Source of the DNA: Paulinella micropora
Taxonomy: Eukaryota > Cercozoa > Imbricatea > Euglyphida > Paulinellidae
Length of the DNA stretch: 64,000 nucleotides
Assembly: GCA_019918135.1 (NCBI GenBank)
Contig: WBZZ01000631.1
Span: 16,001-80,000, forward strand
Direction: 5' to 3'
Numbering within the stretch: position 1 is the first letter of the stretch; every line of letters begins with the position of its first letter. This document shows, one piece after another, positions 29,610-40,404 of this stretch. The notes under the pieces are model-generated. The model ran no database searches. It was not told where the DNA came from and saw only the letters and a list, made by a program, of their open reading frames with translations. Made by a program: the position numbers and the translations under genes.

Positions 29610-31708
29610 TCACGCTTCTTCGAGGCCGGCCTCGCCGCCCGGGGCGACAGCGACGGGCGGTTCGGCAGACGCAGAAGCCGGACGGCAGACGCCCAGCGCA
29701 AACAGCTCCGCGCTGCCGTCCTGGTTGCACGCCGTCAGCTCCACTGGCTCCAGCCCCTTCCAGGACACCGGGGCCGACAACAGCGAGATCTCCACGCCGC
29801 GCTTTTCTTGCAGCGCCTGTACTAGCCAGCGCTTGCACACGTCGAACCGGCACACAGTGCACGGAACCTGTTCCCTGGCCTCCAGCTTTTCGGCGGCGCT
29901 GCGGACCGTTTGCACCGGGTACACACAGAACATGCTCCGGTCACGCTGCAGGTACGTCGTCACCGCCCGCTGGCCCGAGGCCCTGCGCCACTTGCCGGGC
30001 AGCGCGCCCTTGAGCTGGCCCTCGGCCCCGCGCAGCTGGAAACCCAGCTCGTTCGGGTACAAGCCCGCGTAACACGTCAGCGGGCTGTAGGGCACCGTAG
30101 TCGCAATCACCGTCGCCGCCTCCCGCGGGCCGCCCCCCGCGTGTGGACGGTCTCCCGGGCAGCGCGCGTCTTGTGCCCCGAAGACGGCCCGCACGCTGCC
30201 CGGGAGACCGTCCACAGGCGGCGAGCCGTCTGCCAGACAGTCCAGCTGGCTCCAGCGCCACAGCGCGTCCGCGAGGCGGTTCCCCCGGCCGCTCGCGCTG
30301 TAGCGGCCGTCCCGTGGGTAGAAGGTAGCCGGCGCCACGGCCAGCGGCAGGTACAGCTGCCCGCTGCCCTTGTCCCGCAGCAGCCGCAGATGGCAGTCCT
30401 CGACTTCCGACAAGGACCCGTACTCGGGCGCTACGGCGCGGTAGAAGTGCGGCTTCTTCCGGCGGTCCAGCCCCGGCAGCAGCGGGTACGCCGTCAGGCC
30501 CGGCCGTCGTGGCCCGTTCGCGCCCTGCAACAAGAAAGCGTCGCGTCCACGGGTCTGCGGCGCTACCAGCACGGGGCACAGCGCTACGGTCAGCGCCGGC
30601 AGCGCCAGCGCAAAAAAGTCCAGGACCGAGTTGTTAAGCTGCACCGTACCCCACAGGCGAGTGTACTGGTACAGCACCGCCAGCCAGCGCTGGCGCGCCG
30701 CGGACGGCAGCCCCGCGTCGATGAGCTGGTGGTGCAGCGCCGCTATGGGTTCCAGCAGCACGCCGAGGATGTTGCGGCGCTGGTGGCTACTGCCGTTAGA
30801 CCCCAACGCCGCCGCGGCCGCCTGCAGGCACACCGACACCACGTACAGCGCCGAGTACACGGCGTGGCACTTCTGCACGCGTTCACGCGCTGCGGCCGGC
30901 AGCTCGTTGGACAACTGCGGCAGCGCCACGGTCGCGGCGGTGTCCTGCACCACGCGCCGCAGCTGGCCCAAACTCTTAGCGGTCAGCAGCCCCCGGATGA
31001 CGTGCTCGAAGCGCTGGTAGCGCATTTGCGGGCCCTTGACTACCACCCGCCCCACGGCCGCCAGGCCCTGGTGCGTCTTCTTCCTCTTCTTCTGCTGCGG
31101 CTGCTCAGGGGCCGGTTCTTCTTCTTCTTCCGGCCCCGGAGCCGCCGGCGTCGGAGCCACCGCCGGGGCGGGCTCTAGCCAACGGTCCAGCTCCCGCAAC
31201 TCCCGGCACAGGCGCGGGTACACGTCCAGGAAGGCCAGCAGGCCCAGCATCAGCGGGTCCCCCCGCTGATCTCGTGGTCGGGCTCCATCGTGTGGTTGCG
31301 CTGCAGGCCTAGCACCAGCTGGTTGTACTCCCGGCCGTACTCGGAGTTGACAGCGTGCAGCGCTTCTAGCACCAGCGCCAGTTGCTGCAAGAACCTGTGG
31401 AAGTCGCAGTGGTGGCTCACGACCGAAATTTCGTACGCACGCAACCTAGCCAGCACGCGCTCCAGTGACTGGGCCTCCCCGAACACTTCCTCTGCCTCTT
31501 GTTGCGCGAGCCACTGCTGGAACTCGGGCTTGGTCTGGACATTTTGCAGCAGCTCGCACGCCGTGGTTTGCCACAGGCCGACGGTGTCGGGGTGTGTGCT
31601 AGCCAGCGCTGAGTTTAATTGTGCCAGGTCCGTCACTAATTCACACAGCACACTCGAGGGCTCGGCCCGGTCTGGCTCGTAGACGATGCGCGGTCCGGCT
31701 GACTGCAT
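29610..31708 (-). CDS. Unknown large protein of about 700 residues, frame-broken
   Basis: Two frames, 31,708-31,250 (152 residues) and 31,250-29,610 (546 residues), overlap at a G run near 31,257-31,262. The stop of the first and the ATG of the second fall together, and the second frame reads naturally upstream of its ATG, so one gene with a frame change is likelier than two. The first part is helical. An acidic-basic linker (EEEEEP, then KKRKK) lies near residue 205 and may be a nuclear signal. The rest is alpha-rich with a CTVCRFDVC cluster near the C-terminus. A perfect 23-bp inverted repeat lies inside the coding sequence (30,142-30,216). No family is recognised. Confidence 0.55.
30142..30216. 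repeat. Perfect 23-bp inverted repeat inside a gene
   Basis: TGTGGACGGTCTCCCGGGCA and three further bases (30,142-30,164) are exactly reverse-complemented at 30,194-30,216, with a 29-base loop. Two such arms within a coding region by chance are very unlikely. The encoded segment is Gly/Pro/Asp-rich, so the protein tolerates the insert. Confidence 0.9.
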
Positions 31709-32217
31709 TTGTCTCCTACTTCCAATGGCAGAGACAACAAAACTTTGTCACACAGGTCTCTCTCTCTCTGGCTGTCTCCCTCTGGCTCGCTGTCTCCCTC
31801 TCGTGGTGGCCTGGCCCCCCCCCACCGCGCCTTTTCCCCAACATATCGCCCCCCCCACCCGCCTTTTCCCCACAAACCCGGCCCCCCCCCACCCTGTGCA
31901 GCCACCCTTTTCTTCCTCCCTCTTCTCTCTGTTCGGGTTCACCTTCTCCCACCAAACAAGCTATGTTTTTCCCCCCTTGGCACTTTCGGCCTTTCATCAT
32001 CTGCGGCCCCCCCCCCCGCACCCGTTCTCCCTTCCATTCCGCGCGTTGCAAAATGTTGTACTAGTCGATTTTCCCCTCGACGCTTTCTAATGAGAGGGGG
32101 GGGGCATGAAATTCTCCCCGCCCCCCCCACTTTTCGCTATTCACAAACGTTGACTTCTGATATATCTGCACAAGTGCACGCTGCTGCATACCAACAAACT
32201 TACCAGGGCAGATTTGC
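31709..32217. other. Pyrimidine-rich divergent intergenic region
   Basis: Contains CTCTCT tracts and C runs (31,817-31,823, 31,849-31,856, 31,884-31,891, 32,008-32,017). Pro-rich frames across it are artefacts. It must hold the promoters of the 31.7-kb minus gene and the 32.2-kb plus gene. Confidence 0.4.
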
Positions 32218-33644
32218 ATGTCTACCATCGCCGAACACAATTTATTGAAGAAACACGAATCTGCGCCAGCAGAGCCTTCGACATCCGGAAGTGACACAAC
32301 TAACACTGTTTACGAACAAATTTCCATGACAACGCAATCAGCTGTAGCAAAGGTCGCTGCTACCAATGGTGCGAGTATACGAAATCCTCTCATTCTGAAC
32401 ATCAGTGACCAAGAATTCAAAGATTCAATTAACCGTAAGCAAGACGGCTTTTTTTGCGTTATCGACGCTATTGCCACCTTTAAGAATTGTTGGCTCCATG
32501 ACGCACGAAATATTTATTATCGGTTAGGACCAAGTATCAACGAATTACACATTAGTAAGGATCTGTTCAAAAAGATTGCGTTTCTTCGCAAAGATAAGAG
32601 ACGGGGCAAAGGATTAGATTGCCTGCCATACGAAGAATTGCTGTTGGTGCTCAGCCTAGTGCCGGGAGAGAGCGTGGGCCGGCTTCGATTACAGCAAGCC
32701 CGACTCGCAGCTGCCAGCAAACATCAACTTGCGGAAAATATCAGCGGCTCTCAGTCGATCGCTAGCATACCGGAGCCGTTAGCATCTGTGCCTAGGGAGA
32801 AGAACGCAAGCCAAGAGCGGCCAGCCCAACGTGTCCGAAGCGTAAACCCGAGTACGGATTGTGACAAGGGCCACGCATTAACAGGTGGGCATACGACGAA
32901 TGAAGACTCGACACTCGATCACCAGGCATTCGTTCCTCTGGACAGCGCATCTCAGCCGAGCGCTAGCGCAGTAGAACCATTAGCATCTGTGCCTACGGAC
33001 CAGACCTCAGGCCAAGAGCGGCCGGCCAAACGTATCCGAAGCGTAAGCCCGAGTACGGATTGTGGCAGGGGCCACACATTAACGAGTGGACATACGAGGA
33101 ATGAAGACTTCACACTTGATCACAAGGCATTCGTGCCTCGGGAGCAGCTGATGCATGTACTACCTAACGTGCCAGTTGCGACGGCGGTTGTTTGGGATGG
33201 CAGCGACATCACGGGGTTGAATGGCAAAAAATGTCTACAGGCTATCCAAAGTGCGATGTATGGAGTCCACCCCGAACTAGAAATTGAGACGCAGCCTGTT
33301 TACCTTGGTTTTGTCAAGCCCTTGACCAACGAAAAGCGTTTCATGTCACGAGCTCTAGTGCGGCGTTGGGTCCTGGAACACCGCCGCAGTATCTTTTTTA
33401 AAGACTACTTCGACGATAACGGTACTAGAAGACGAGTGCTTCTTGGATGTATATGGTGTACTGTGATTCGGCAGGCATTCGAAAGCTTCACTTCCACATT
33501 GACCACATAATCCCAGAATCCGCCAACGGTCCCGACCATCCCAGGAATTACGCCCTGATGCCTGCGATCTACAATTCCGCGTTTTCCTCCTGGTGGATGC
33601 CTGCTAAATCGCAGTACATTGGTATTCTTGCCATTGCTCGTTGA
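32218..33644 (+). CDS. BRO-N/KilA-N-like protein with HNH-like end, family member 2
   Basis: Starts at the ATG at 32,218. Residues about 55-155 match the domain of the 13.3-kb and 37.8-kb genes (NPLILNIS, FFCVIDAI, CLPYEELLLVLSLVPG). The middle (about 175-300) holds two copies of an Ala/Pro/Ser-rich repeat of about 73 residues with RVRSVNPSTDCD or RIRSVSPSTDCG. The C-terminal region has a C-x2-C pair (CIWC), then after a frame change near 33,480 an HIDHIIPES motif and a later Asn, the layout of HNH nucleases. Base composition is more AT-rich than its neighbours. An endonuclease coupled to a DNA-binding domain is inferred; the HNH part needs both frames. Confidence 0.6.
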
Positions 33645-33997
33645 TGCAAACTGTTATGCATATGGTGCTGTGCAGGGAATGTGGCCACGCGCACAGCCAT
33701 TCTGTTCGCCAAATATATCCACAAAAAGACTAAGCTTCAAGTAACCTTGGATGACATGGACATGTTCTAGAACGTCGAATAGGCTCGATATCTCGAGGGT
33801 ATGAAACTCCTGCAGATGGAAAGAGAGCATGGACTTGGATAGCATGGGAGCAGGGGACAGTGCATCAACAAGCTGTAAACAACCCTTTCTTTAAATAAAA
33901 ACTTGCTAGAATTTCAAACTTTGCACTGAGTACAAAGCGTCCGCCTGCAAAGACAGAATCGCGCGCACCCGGCACATTTCAAAGTATTGCTGTTTTT
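33645..33997. other. AT-richer spacer between the HNH-like gene and an orphan module
   Basis: No convincing gene. A 63-codon minus-strand frame (33,654-33,845) has no recognisable feature. The region ends at a T run that opens the next frame. Confidence 0.35.
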
Positions 33998-34279
33998 TTG
34001 TCGACCGTACCGCTAACTAGATTTTTGCAACTGGCCGAGGCGCCCAAACCCAAGGGCGCCAAGAGGGCGGCGCTGTTGATCAAAGCGGGCAGGCTGGCGG
34101 CTGCTCGCTACCGCGCCAAGCACCAGGGGCAAAAGCCGCTCAAGGCAGATAGGCTGGTGGGAGGAGCTGTGCGCCAGGTGAATGTGTACTTTGAGGACGA
34201 CCGTGACATTCTGGAAGCGGCGTGCAGGGAAGCGCTAGGGGAGAGAACTTCTCCCCTGCTTCGATTCACCCAGCCCTAG
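33998..34279 (+). pseudogene. Orphan C-terminal module of the BRO-like family
   Basis: About 93 codons match the C-terminal module of the 13.3-kb gene: LTRFLQLAEAPKPKG, LIKAGRLAAARYRA, and RLVGGAVRQVNVYFEDDRD. The frame has no ATG; it opens from a T run. It could be the last exon of the 32.2-kb gene, displaced by an unseen intron or frame change, or a leftover from a deleted paralogue. The conservation of two residues in three over 70 positions suggests selection until recently. Confidence 0.65.
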
Positions 34280-34901
34280 AATTTCTTGGGCAGCAACCGC
34301 TGCGCGGTACGTGGCGTCTGCCAACCGCACGGTGGTGGTGTTTCACTGCTACGCTGTCCAACTTAGGCTCCCCACCTTTGTGTCCAGTGGTTAAATTCTT
34401 TTCTCGCTAGTCCTGCTTGTTCCGGCCTTAAAACTAGCGTGTGACAGAGTGCAAAAAAAACAAAACGCCGGTGCCACTCACGCAACGCGAAGATTCAGTG
34501 CCAGCCCGAACATAGCCCCCCCCCCCCCCGCCATTCCCCCGTCACCCTTAACTTCTAGCTGTGCCGGTTTTTTACGACAGTTGGCGCCAAATGCAGCAAT
34601 TTGCGCAAAATTAGACATTCACCCTTTCCTACCGCAAATTGCGGCACGCAGCGAATTTTTTCGCGAAGGACATTTCGGCATTTTTTTGGGGAGAGGGGGG
34701 GGGCTGTTCCCCTAACGAAATGTTTTTTTGGGCTTTTTTTCATGAGTGGCCGCGGGCGGGGAAAAATTTTTTTTTTAGTGTTTTTGGCCGGCCCCCCCCA
34801 TTCCGCGCGCGTTGCAAATATCGTACTAATCGATTTTCCCTTCCGGTGAGAGGGGGGGGGGGCCGAACAGCAAAAAAAGAGAGAGAGGGAAGGCCGAGAA
34901 A
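34280..34901. repeat. Intergenic repeat with TTGGCGCCAA palindrome, copy 1
   Basis: From about 34,555 to 34,735 the sequence matches copies at 40,630-40,800 and 42,270-42,440: TTTACGACAG, TTGGCGCCAA (34,581-34,590), AATTTGCGCAA, and CGCAAATTGCGGCAC, which is itself nearly palindromic. C and G runs flank it (34,519-34,529 and 34,691-34,700). No gene is supported in the stretch. Confidence 0.75.
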
Positions 34902-35545
34902 ATGGAGGGGAGGGGAAGAAAAATTATAGGCTCCAAAAAAAAGAGAAAAAAACTGGTTTTGTGCTTTGGTGAAAAATGCCGACATTACGATGCTTTGGTG
35001 AACAAGGGCGAAACCAAGGACCTAATGTGTGCAATTTGCCTGTGCTTGGCACGCAACATCGTACAGCACAGGCTCGTTGTGTGAAGCCTGCTTTAAGCAA
35101 AACCAAGCGCCAGGGCGCCCTTGCGCAAACTGCCGGGGGGCCCGATGGCGGCGGCCAACCGCGATCGCCCTGCGGTACAGAACCTCACGATCCGTCCAAC
35201 CGCGGCGCCACCTTCCGTCTCGGGGACAAGACGGTCTTGGCCGACAAGTGCCCCGTCCTCGCCGCCGCTACTGCTAGTACCACCAGGTTTGCCTGTGTCT
35301 GGATTCGCGATTATGCGTATGATGGCGGTTATAAAATTATGGGAGCTGTTACTCTGTTTACAAAAGATGTGGGTTCGGCCGCCTGCGGCCCGCCTTGCTA
35401 TCATAAAGCTAGAAAAAAGCTGGTTGGCGGGGCTTGCGAGTGCTGTGCAATGGATGCGGCCTGCCACAAGGGCTGGGAGCACGTAGGAGCGGTGGCCATA
35501 GGAGATGGTGGATATCTTCACTATTCCTTGCGCAAGCAACTCTAG
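34902..35545 (+). CDS. Cys-rich zinc-binding protein, frames disturbed
   Basis: Three overlapping plus-strand frames each carry a plausible part: one with CFGEKC and CAIC (34,902-35,084), one with CEAC and CANC (about 35,070-35,150), and one from about 35,140 to 35,545 with CGPPC, CECC and a folded-looking C-terminus. In order they would form a protein of about 200 residues with several C-x2-C zinc sites. The frame changes lie at short runs near 35,065 and 35,140. The last frame alone is 189 codons from 34,976. I do not recognise the family, and gene structure is uncertain. Confidence 0.4.
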
Positions 35546-35727
35546 ACTTTTTTGGCAGGTGTGTTTGTGCCACAACCTGTTTTTCAAACCTCCTCCCCGC
35601 ACCTCTTCTTTCTTGACTCACCTGTGCCGAAGCTCTCTTTGATTAAAAACACTGTCCAAGGATTTCCAAAAAAATTCTTTTACTGAATAAAAGCTTTTTT
35701 GTACCAAATTCAGACCGTTTGGCGCGG

Positions 35728-35936
35728 GCTGAAGAGAACACAGCTCGATGTTCTCTGGCGAAAATTAGCGGGCTTTCCCGCAGCTCTTTTTTATTGCACT
35801 CTGGGCCGGCCTGCCGTCTCGGCCTTTTTCTGTGCGCAGACGTTTAGAACCGACGCGTACATGGCCGAAATGAGAGACTCGGAGGCCGAGCGGGAAAACG
35901 TCGTAAAATACTGGGTGCTCTGGAAATGTCGCTACG
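35728..35936. repeat. Direct repeat A, copy 1 (duplicated hydrolase 3' end)
   Basis: About 207 bases are nearly identical to 38,166-38,372, with only a handful of differences. The second copy forms the 3' end of the alpha/beta hydrolase gene and its downstream flank. Here the hydrolase body is absent, so this is an isolated 3' fragment. The two copies flank the BRO-like gene at 36.2-37.8 kb in the same orientation. Confidence 0.9.
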
Positions 35937-36174
35937 AAGACCCACAACGCCACCGCGGCGCACAGCACGGGGCCCGACACGTACCACGCGGGGAAAATAG
36001 AGAGAAGGGAGGGAGAGAGAGAATTGGGGGGATGAGGTGGGGAGGGAGGAGAGGAGAAGTGGGGGGGGGAGGGGTAATGTGGGGGGGAGGGGCGCCCTCC
36101 TCTTGTACACTCTTGTTTATAACCTGTGATTTTTAATTAATAACCCCTTACTCAAGCGCGGGCGGACGGAAAGG

Positions 36175-37759
36175 CTAGGCCTCACAAATTTGCAACTCGG
36201 CATGCAGATATTTCCCAGGAATCCCGAGCCCCTCAAAGTAGGCCAACGCATCCGAGTCTCCGTGGCGGGCCTTGGCTAGCGCTGCACGCCTCTCGCCGTA
36301 TTCGGCCGTACCCCGGCGCACCAAGCCGGTCGGCTCGTCAAGCGTGTACAGGTACATGTCCGCTCCTAGCACATCTTGCGCCAAGGTGGCTTCGAGCTCT
36401 GATTCGCGTTGCAACTCGTCGCCCAACGCCCAGCGGTTCTTGGCCACGAGGTAGATAAAAAAGTGCCCGAGCGGAAGCAGGGTGGAATTGAACGTGTTGG
36501 CGGGCAGGCGCCGGCAGATCACGTTAGTTACTGCGCTGTGCACCCGAGATCCGTTCACCGTCGCAAACAGCTTCTCGAGCCGTGCATCGTCGTCCAGGCG
36601 TAGGACTTGGCGTGCCGAATCGCGCAGGGCCTCAAGGGCCTCTTCGTTGGCTTGGGACGCCACGACGGCTGCTGCTCCGTTGTCTACTTCCCCGCCCTCC
36701 GCGTCTGGTGCCTGCTGGCGCAGGTACTCGTCTCGCACCTGCTTGGCGTGGCTGGTCAGCGACCGCGCCAGCTTCTCGCCGAAGACACGCGCATGCTCCA
36801 GCATTAGGAACGGGAACGCCGCATCACCTTTGCGCGTAGAGCCGGGGGGGTACTGCGCGCCCCCGGGGGCCGCGTCGGGCGCAGGAGAGGCCGCCAGCAA
36901 CAGTCGTCGACGCTTGCAAGACTCGTTCTGCTCCTCGAGTCGCGCAATGCGTACTTCCTGGGCCAGGATGACTTGGCACTGCGCCAACCGGCCTGCCTGC
37001 TCGGAAATGATTCTGTCTTTGTCCACCAACTGCGCCGCCGACTGCCGTATGATAAAGTCCTTGGATTCTAGTAATTTCTCAAGCTGGGAAATCAACTTGT
37101 TTTGGAGTGCCACGCACTCTTCCGTGGGCACAACAGCGCTTGAGGAATTGCTAGAATTGCTACCAAGCAGTCCAGCTCGCATGGCGTCTCGATCTTCTTG
37201 CGGGAGCTCCGCGCGACGCAACGTCAACGCCGCTTCCAGAGCCTCATCCCCAGCGCTTGCTCTGGTTGACAGGTTTGCCATTTCTGCTGCAATGACCTTG
37301 GACAATGGATTGTTCAAGCGGCTGAGTATCATCAACAGGTCCTTGAAATGCAGACAAGGTGACGGTCTTGTCCCCCTCACGAGCCTGTATTGGATCAGAC
37401 AGGCCGGCCCGCGCGTTTTTCAGCGGAAAAATGAAGTACTTCACGGGAAAACGGAAGGAGGCCGTTTGCCTCTCTGCTTTTTTCTTTTCTCGTGACCACT
37501 TGCGCCGCGCGCTACCATCATCACAGCCAATAATAGCGCTAATGGCATCTGTAACCGAGTAGAAATTGTCGGCGGTTTTTCGTACAGAGCGCAATTCATT
37601 ACTTTGGATGCCCATGAGGACCTTATTCTCTAGAATGACATCATTCTGGTTTCGGGTGCCACCTCCACTCCGACTGGCTCCCGGAGCCACTTGGCCAGAG
37701 ACAAGCGGCCCCTGCGCCACTTGGCCAGAGACAGGAGCCATGGCTTGCTGCGCGCTCAT
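36175..37759 (-). CDS. BRO-N/KilA-N-like protein, family member 3, frame-broken
   Basis: Begins at the ATG at 37,759. The first frame carries the family domain (NKVLMGIQ, FYSVTDAI, then a basic Lys/Arg stretch). The frame changes near 37,370 at a short G run, after which CLHFKDLLMIL and the NLSTRASAGDEALEAAL block align with the 13.3-kb gene. A coiled-coil segment with many Gln, Glu and Arg follows, then an acidic stretch and a C-terminus that differs from the other members. Total about 528 residues. Unlike most breaks in this window, this one is in the direction of one extra base. The shared domain order argues for a single gene. Confidence 0.6.
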
Positions 37760-38165
37760 GCTGAGTTTTGTGAGTATATGTTTGTGTATGTGTACACGTA
37801 GCGCACACACAAGGAGTATTATTACCTTTTCAATCCCCCCCTCTCCTTCCCATTGCTTTTGTCTCGGCAGCTACTGCCCTTCCTCCCCCTTCCCCCCCCC
37901 GGTGCATGAAAGCAAGCCCCGAATTTTCTGCAGAGGGGGGGGAAGGGGCATTTTTCTTCCCGTGTTTTGGCCGCCCCCCCCCTTCCCCCCCCCTCACCCC
38001 CAATCGAAAGAGGTAGCTAGGCTATTCCCTGAAAACCCCAACCCCGCGGCAACGTTTCTTTTCCTCCTCTTCACACAACAGACCCCGCCCTCTAAACCGT
38101 CGCGCGTGCACTCTTCTCTCTCTCTCTCTTTCTTTCTCTCTCTCTTTTTGCTCTCTTCGCACCCT
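37760..38165. other. Intergenic region with C runs and (CT)n
   Basis: C and G runs occur near 37,893-37,901, 37,933-37,942 and 37,975-37,991, and a (CT)n tract lies near 38,110-38,148. No gene is supported. It leads directly into direct repeat A, copy 2. Confidence 0.4.
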
Positions 38166-38372
38166 GGGCTGAAGAGAACACAGCTCGACGTTCTCTGGCG
38201 AAAATTAGCGGGCTTGCCCGCAGTTCTTTTTTATTGCACTCTGGGCCGGCCTGCCGTCTCGGCCTTTTTCTGTGCGCAGACGTTTAGGACCGACGCGTAC
38301 ATGGCCGAAATGAGAGACTCGGAGGCCGAGCGGGAAAACGTCGTAAAATACTGGGTGCTCTGGAAATGTCGC
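38166..38372. repeat. Direct repeat A, copy 2
   Basis: Near-identical to 35,728-35,934. It overlaps the 3' end of the hydrolase gene, and the boundary at about 38,372 coincides with the end of the recognisable hydrolase fold. Confidence 0.9.
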
Positions 38373-39535
38373 TGCAACACATGGCTGCCCGCCGAATTGG
38401 GGGCAGCGGCATTGGCACTGGCGCAGGCCAGCGCCGCGAAGAATTCCGCTGGTTTCTCGCAATGGGGCGAATGCCCGCTGCCCGCTACAATTCTCAGGGG
38501 CACCGCGCCGCCCGACAGCCTGGATACCATTGCGCCCTGCTGGCTGGGCATGATGGTATCGTGCTCTCCGTAAATTAAGGCCATCGGCACGTTCGATTGC
38601 AACAGCTCGGGCAGCAACGGTGACAGCCAGCGCGCGCGCCCCTGCCTCCAGCTGATAGCTATGTTGCTCGCGACCAGCAGGTCGCCCACCGAGCACGGAC
38701 GGCTCAACGTTTCAAGCCAGAACCAGGCGTGCGCGGAGCAGCCGAGCTGCTCGAACCAAATACAAACGAAGCTCTTCACGGGCCGGAGGCGCAGAAGTCG
38801 GTGCAGGGGGCTCAGCTTAAAGAACATAGCCCAGTACGTACCAGCTGTGCCAAGCAGAGGGAAGAGGCCCGCGGGCGCTGCCAGGATCAGGCGATTAATT
38901 CTGCGGCCCGCTCGCGCAGCTACTGCGGACGCGACGTGCCCGCCAAAGGAATGGCCTACCAGGTCTGGTCTGTCGGGGCAGTGTCGCACTAGATAAGACT
39001 CGACCATCTCGGCTAATAGATCGGTAGCGTCGTCCCCTGAAATTTGCTGCAGGCACGCAGGAGTGGGCAGCCGTCCGAAACCCGGCAGATTCAGCAAATG
39101 AACTTCACTGTAAGACCGCAGCCAGAAACGCACGGTGTCTAAATAAAACAAGGCGCCGCTCGACACTCCGTGCACTACTATGACGCTCTTGCCATCACCA
39201 GCTCCAGTGCCGGCCGCCGCCTTAATTGAATGTAGGCTGACGGCGGACTCGCGTGGCAACCACAGCTCCGTCACGTCGCTCGTAATGGCTATGTCCGGGT
39301 GCAGCGCCTGAAACTCGCGCAAGATCTCGGACTCGGCCTCGTCTATCAGCTTATCTGGTACGGACCGGAAACATCGCGGGTACTTGGAGGGTGCCAGCCG
39401 GCACCAGACCCAAAGCGCGCTGGTAGCCAACACAAACAAGCACCAGAGCACGGCCGCTGCCAAACACAGGCACGGCAGCAGGACCACGTAGAAGCGAGCA
39501 CAAGCACCGACTGAACGCAGCGCCGGCTGGACCAT
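38231..39535 (-). CDS. Membrane-anchored alpha/beta hydrolase
   Basis: Encodes 434 residues from the ATG at 39,535. An N-terminal hydrophobic segment (about 15-45) suggests a membrane anchor. The hydrolase fold is complete: oxyanion loop VVHG near 120-123, nucleophile elbow GHSFGG with Ser196, acid Asp326 in YGEHDTIM, and His355 in GSGHSPHCEKP. This is the canonical Ser-Asp-His triad of lipases, esterases and related enzymes. The substrate cannot be told. The last 45 residues come from direct repeat A and lie outside the fold. Host acquisition is plausible but not shown. The frame is intact. Confidence 0.88.
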   Translation of the reverse strand: MVQPALRSVGACARFYVVLLPCLCLAAAVLWCLFVLATSALWVWCRLAPSKYPRCFRSVPDKLIDEAESEILREFQALHPDIAITSDVTELWLPRESAVSLHSIKAAAGTGAGDGKSVIVVHGVSSGALFYLDTVRFWLRSYSEVHLLNLPGFGRLPTPACLQQISGDDATDLLAEMVESYLVRHCPDRPDLVGHSFGGHVASAVAARAGRRINRLILAAPAGLFPLLGTAGTYWAMFFKLSPLHRLLRLRPVKSFVCIWFEQLGCSAHAWFWLETLSRPCSVGDLLVASNIAISWRQGRARWLSPLLPELLQSNVPMALIYGEHDTIMPSQQGAMVSRLSGGAVPLRIVAGSGHSPHCEKPAEFFAALACASANAAAPNSAGSHVLQRHFQSTQYFTTFSRSASESLISAMYASVLNVCAQKKAETAGRPRVQ

Positions 39536-39789
39536 TTTTTTTTGTTTTTTACAAAAACCGCGCTCTGTAATCTTCCTAACCCCGCCGAGAGTACGCAAAT
39601 AGAGCTGCCAAAGACCAAGGGCGGGGAGGTACAACGTCCTTTCCTCTCCCCCCCCCTCCCCGCCTGGTCACACTTTCACACAGTTTTACAGCCGGAGGCT
39701 AACATTTGGGTAGTCGAATAAATGCACGTTTCTTTTTATTTAAACTTCGGGCACGGCCGTTCGCCGGCAAGATGCCGTCACGGCCAAAC

Positions 39790-40404
39790 TTAACCTGCGA
39801 GGCTTTTGAGAAAAAAATACACTTCGCGAGAAGAAAGCGGTTTAGTAGCGAGAAGCGCTCCTAAGTGCGTTCTGGTTTCCTCTGATATCTTCTTGTTTTT
39901 CGTTGCTGCTTTTATTGCCTGTTGCAGTTTTTGCCTCGCTGCCTGTTCTTCTTTTTGTATAAGCTCGTGGCTTTCGCTTGGTTGCATCTTTTTGTGCCTC
40001 CAAATAATTTCTTGCAACTGTTCAAAAGCTTTTTCAACCACCCGAAGTTCTGCGTCGTCAACTGCATCTGTTCGCATCTTTTCCATATACTTTCTCTCGA
40101 AAGTCGCGTCAGTTTCTACCGGCTTGGGACCAGTAATTCGTAAGCCCCTGCGTGCTAGCTCGTTGACGAGCTCTTCCAATGCCTGCTCTCTTGTTAATTC
40201 TGGCTTGGCGCCCTCTTTGTCGTTCAATAGACGCACTAGCGTATGTGTATCCACCACCACCTCAAAATCCTTGACGCCTTCTGCTGCTATTTCAAGCACG
40301 CTATTTTTTTCCACGAGCTCGTTTATCACATTCATCGGGTGTCGCTTAGCAGCTCTTGCTTGTCCAAAAAGTCCAGCTGGGGTCACACGTTTACTGTTGT
40401 TCAT
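39790..40404 (-). CDS. Unknown 204-residue helical protein
   Basis: Starts at the ATG at 40,404. The N-terminus is basic, followed by a short beta segment (DFEVVVDTHTLVRLL). The rest is highly charged and helical, with Lys/Glu/Gln-rich heptads about residues 110-175. No catalytic motif, membrane segment or signal peptide. Codon use is more AT-rich than in most neighbours. The family is not recognised. Confidence 0.6.
   Translation of the reverse strand: MNNSKRVTPAGLFGQARAAKRHPMNVINELVEKNSVLEIAAEGVKDFEVVVDTHTLVRLLNDKEGAKPELTREQALEELVNELARRGLRITGPKPVETDATFERKYMEKMRTDAVDDAELRVVEKAFEQLQEIIWRHKKMQPSESHELIQKEEQAARQKLQQAIKAATKNKKISEETRTHLGALLATKPLSSREVYFFLKSLAG

Noticed and set aside
29910-31178. 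Plus-strand 422-codon frame opposite the 31-kb gene
   Set aside because: Arg/Gln-rich composition with no domain; it arises from high GC on the antisense strand.
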